NCBI GenBank assembly: GCA_964525485.1 | Contig: CAZGHH010000026.1 | Span: forward strand, 1-13,021 | DNA length: 13,021 nt | Direction: 5' to 3' | Source of the DNA: DAONBD01 sp964525485 | Lineage (GTDB): Bacteria > Patescibacteriota > Gracilibacteria > UBA1369 > LOWO2-01-FULL-3 | Part shown: positions 12,057-13,021 of the stretch, in pieces | How the letters are laid out: each line of letters opens with the position of its first letter | How positions within the stretch are numbered: position 1 is the stretch's first letter | Program-made: the position numbers and the translations under genes | The notes under the pieces: model-generated | What the model was told of the DNA's origin: nothing | The model's input: the letters and a program-made list of their open reading frames with translations, nothing else | Databases searched by the model: none

Positions 12057-13021
12057 ATGATTGAAACGATTCTAATTGCGCTGATCGCGCTCGGTGCCGG
12101 CGGTTACGGCGGGTTTATTTACAGGAAGAAAAAGGTTGAAGAAAAAAACAAAGATTTGGCGGAAAAAACCGAGAAGATGATTGCGGATGCGAAGTTGAAA
12201 GCTAATGAGATGGTTTATGAGGCGAAAAATGAGGCTTTTAAGTTGCAGGACGAGGTGAAAAAAGAGGAACAAAGAAGACGTGAACAGTTGTCAAAAATTG
12301 AGGACAGATTGGTGCAGAAGGAAGCTCAACTCGATGAGAAATCAGATAAAGTTGAGAAGTTAAAGGGTGAGTTGGAAGACAAGGTCGGGTCTGTGAGAAA
12401 ATTAAGAGAAGAAGTGGAGGAAATTTATAAGATGCAACAGGTTCAGTTGGAAAAAGTTGCGGCTATGAGTAAAGAAGAGGCGAAGGAAGTTTTGCTTAAG
12501 AAAGTTGAATTTGAGGCGAAAGCTGATATTGTCGAAACTATCAAAAGAACAGAGAAAGTTTTGAAAGAGGAAGCTGATTCCAAGGCTAGATTTATTATTG
12601 CTGAGGCGATTCAGAAATATGCTGCTGAGACTGCTTCTGAGTCTACAGCGACTATCGTGAATTTGCCGAATGATGAGATGAAAGGACGTATCATCGGGCG
12701 TGAAGGAAGAAACATCAATACGTTCGAACAATTAACCGGTATCGATGTTATCGTTGATGATACTCCGGGATCGATCGTTATTTCGGGTTTCGATTTAGTT
12801 CGTCGTTATATAGCGAAGATTACATTGGAGAGGCTTGTTGAGGATGGTCGTATCCACCCTGCGAGAATTGAGGAGACCGTAGAAAAGGTAAAAGATGAAG
12901 TAAATATTCTTATCAAAGAACTTGGTGAAAAAGCTGTGTTGGAATGTGGAGTTACTGGATTCCATCCAAACCTAGTAAAAATACTTGGTCGTTTAAAATT
13001 CCGTGTCACTCACGGTCAAAA
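12057..13021 (+). CDS. rny: Ribonuclease Y (3'-truncated by window edge)
   Basis: Membrane-tethered endoribonuclease that starts mRNA decay. The visible 321 residues contain an N-terminal membrane helix (about 3-22, ILIALIALGAGGYGG) followed by RKKK, a long charged coiled coil (about 25-175), and a KH RNA-binding domain (about 205-265) with GRIIGREGRN (210-219) and the family-specific DDTPGSIVISGFD (234-246) and DGRIHPARIEE (263-273) segments. The frame is still open at base 13021 at LGRLKFRVTHGQ, just before the catalytic HD domain, which is outside the window. The ATG at 12057 gives the canonical short N-terminus before the membrane helix. TTAAC lies 10 nt before it and there is no Shine-Dalgarno. 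The first 60 nt of the gene are strikingly more G+C-rich than the flanks. Confidence 0.97.
   Translation, partial: MIETILIALIALGAGGYGGFIYRKKKVEEKNKDLAEKTEKMIADAKLKANEMVYEAKNEAFKLQDEVKKEEQRRREQLSKIEDRLVQKEAQLDEKSDKVEKLKGELEDKVGSVRKLREEVEEIYKMQQVQLEKVAAMSKEEAKEVLLKKVEFEAKADIVETIKRTEKVLKEEADSKARFIIAEAIQKYAAETASESTATIVNLPNDEMKGRIIGREGRNINTFEQLTGIDVIVDDTPGSIVISGFDLVRRYIAKITLERLVEDGRIHPARIEETVEKVKDEVNILIKELGEKAVLECGVTGFHPNLVKILGRLKFRVTHGQ

Noticed and set aside
1..13021. CRISPR array, insertion sequence, phage, toxin-antitoxin or defence system
   Set aside because: No regularly spaced direct repeats, transposase, integrase or nuclease-helicase genes are visible; apart from the palindromic elements the window is ordinary housekeeping and envelope genes.

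Overview
The window is about 13 kb of AT-rich bacterial DNA (roughly 35-38 % G+C by eye) with tightly packed genes. The gene set suggests a Candidate Phyla Radiation (Patescibacteria) bacterium, perhaps of the Peregrinibacteria/Gracilibacteria type. Pointers are S-layer-homology proteins with paired cysteines, a small lamin-tail-domain membrane protein, a CPFC thiol oxidoreductase, RNase Y, vitamin/queuosine-precursor import, few biosynthetic genes and almost no Shine-Dalgarno sequences. This assignment is an inference from gene content; no rRNA is present. TGA is not used as a sense codon, so the recoded Gracilibacteria code does not apply here.

Layout. (1) 1-2010: 3' end of a peroxiredoxin; a convergent UPF0316-type (DUF5698/DUF2179) membrane protein; then a small RRM RNA-binding protein with its own promoter, a strongly foldable 5' leader and a clear terminator. 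(2) 2061-4720: a ZIP metal transporter, then EpmA (the lysyl-tRNA-synthetase paralogue) and its target elongation factor P, which keeps the modifiable lysine. (3) 4890-7232: a fold-III PLP decarboxylase (ornithine/lysine type), converging on a P-loop kinase-dCMP deaminase fusion. (4) 7444-10155: queuosine-precursor transporter, AI-2E family permease and a membrane-anchored three-SLH-domain protein, all forward. (5) 10152-11667, reverse: lamin-tail-domain protein followed by a DsbA-like protein, whose stop codon overlaps that of the SLH gene. (6) 12057-end: 5' two thirds of RNase Y, behind a long AT-rich leader.

How the genes work together. EpmA and EF-P form a modification pair that relieves ribosome stalling at polyproline. 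The SLH protein carries two cysteines that could be a substrate for the DsbA-like protein encoded next to it. The RRM protein and RNase Y both act on RNA.

The most interesting unexplained structure is a 50-nt element with a CCCGGG palindrome at each end. One copy lies between the decarboxylase and deaminase genes. A second, inverted copy lies in frame inside epmA, where it accounts for about 17 extra residues compared with E. coli EpmA. This resembles the Rickettsia palindromic elements that insert into proteins. Other unusual features are the multi-helix leader of the RRM gene, a hairpin in the transporter leader whose loop is exactly a tandem repeat, and a recurring TTAAC motif 8-10 nt before start codons that lack a Shine-Dalgarno sequence.
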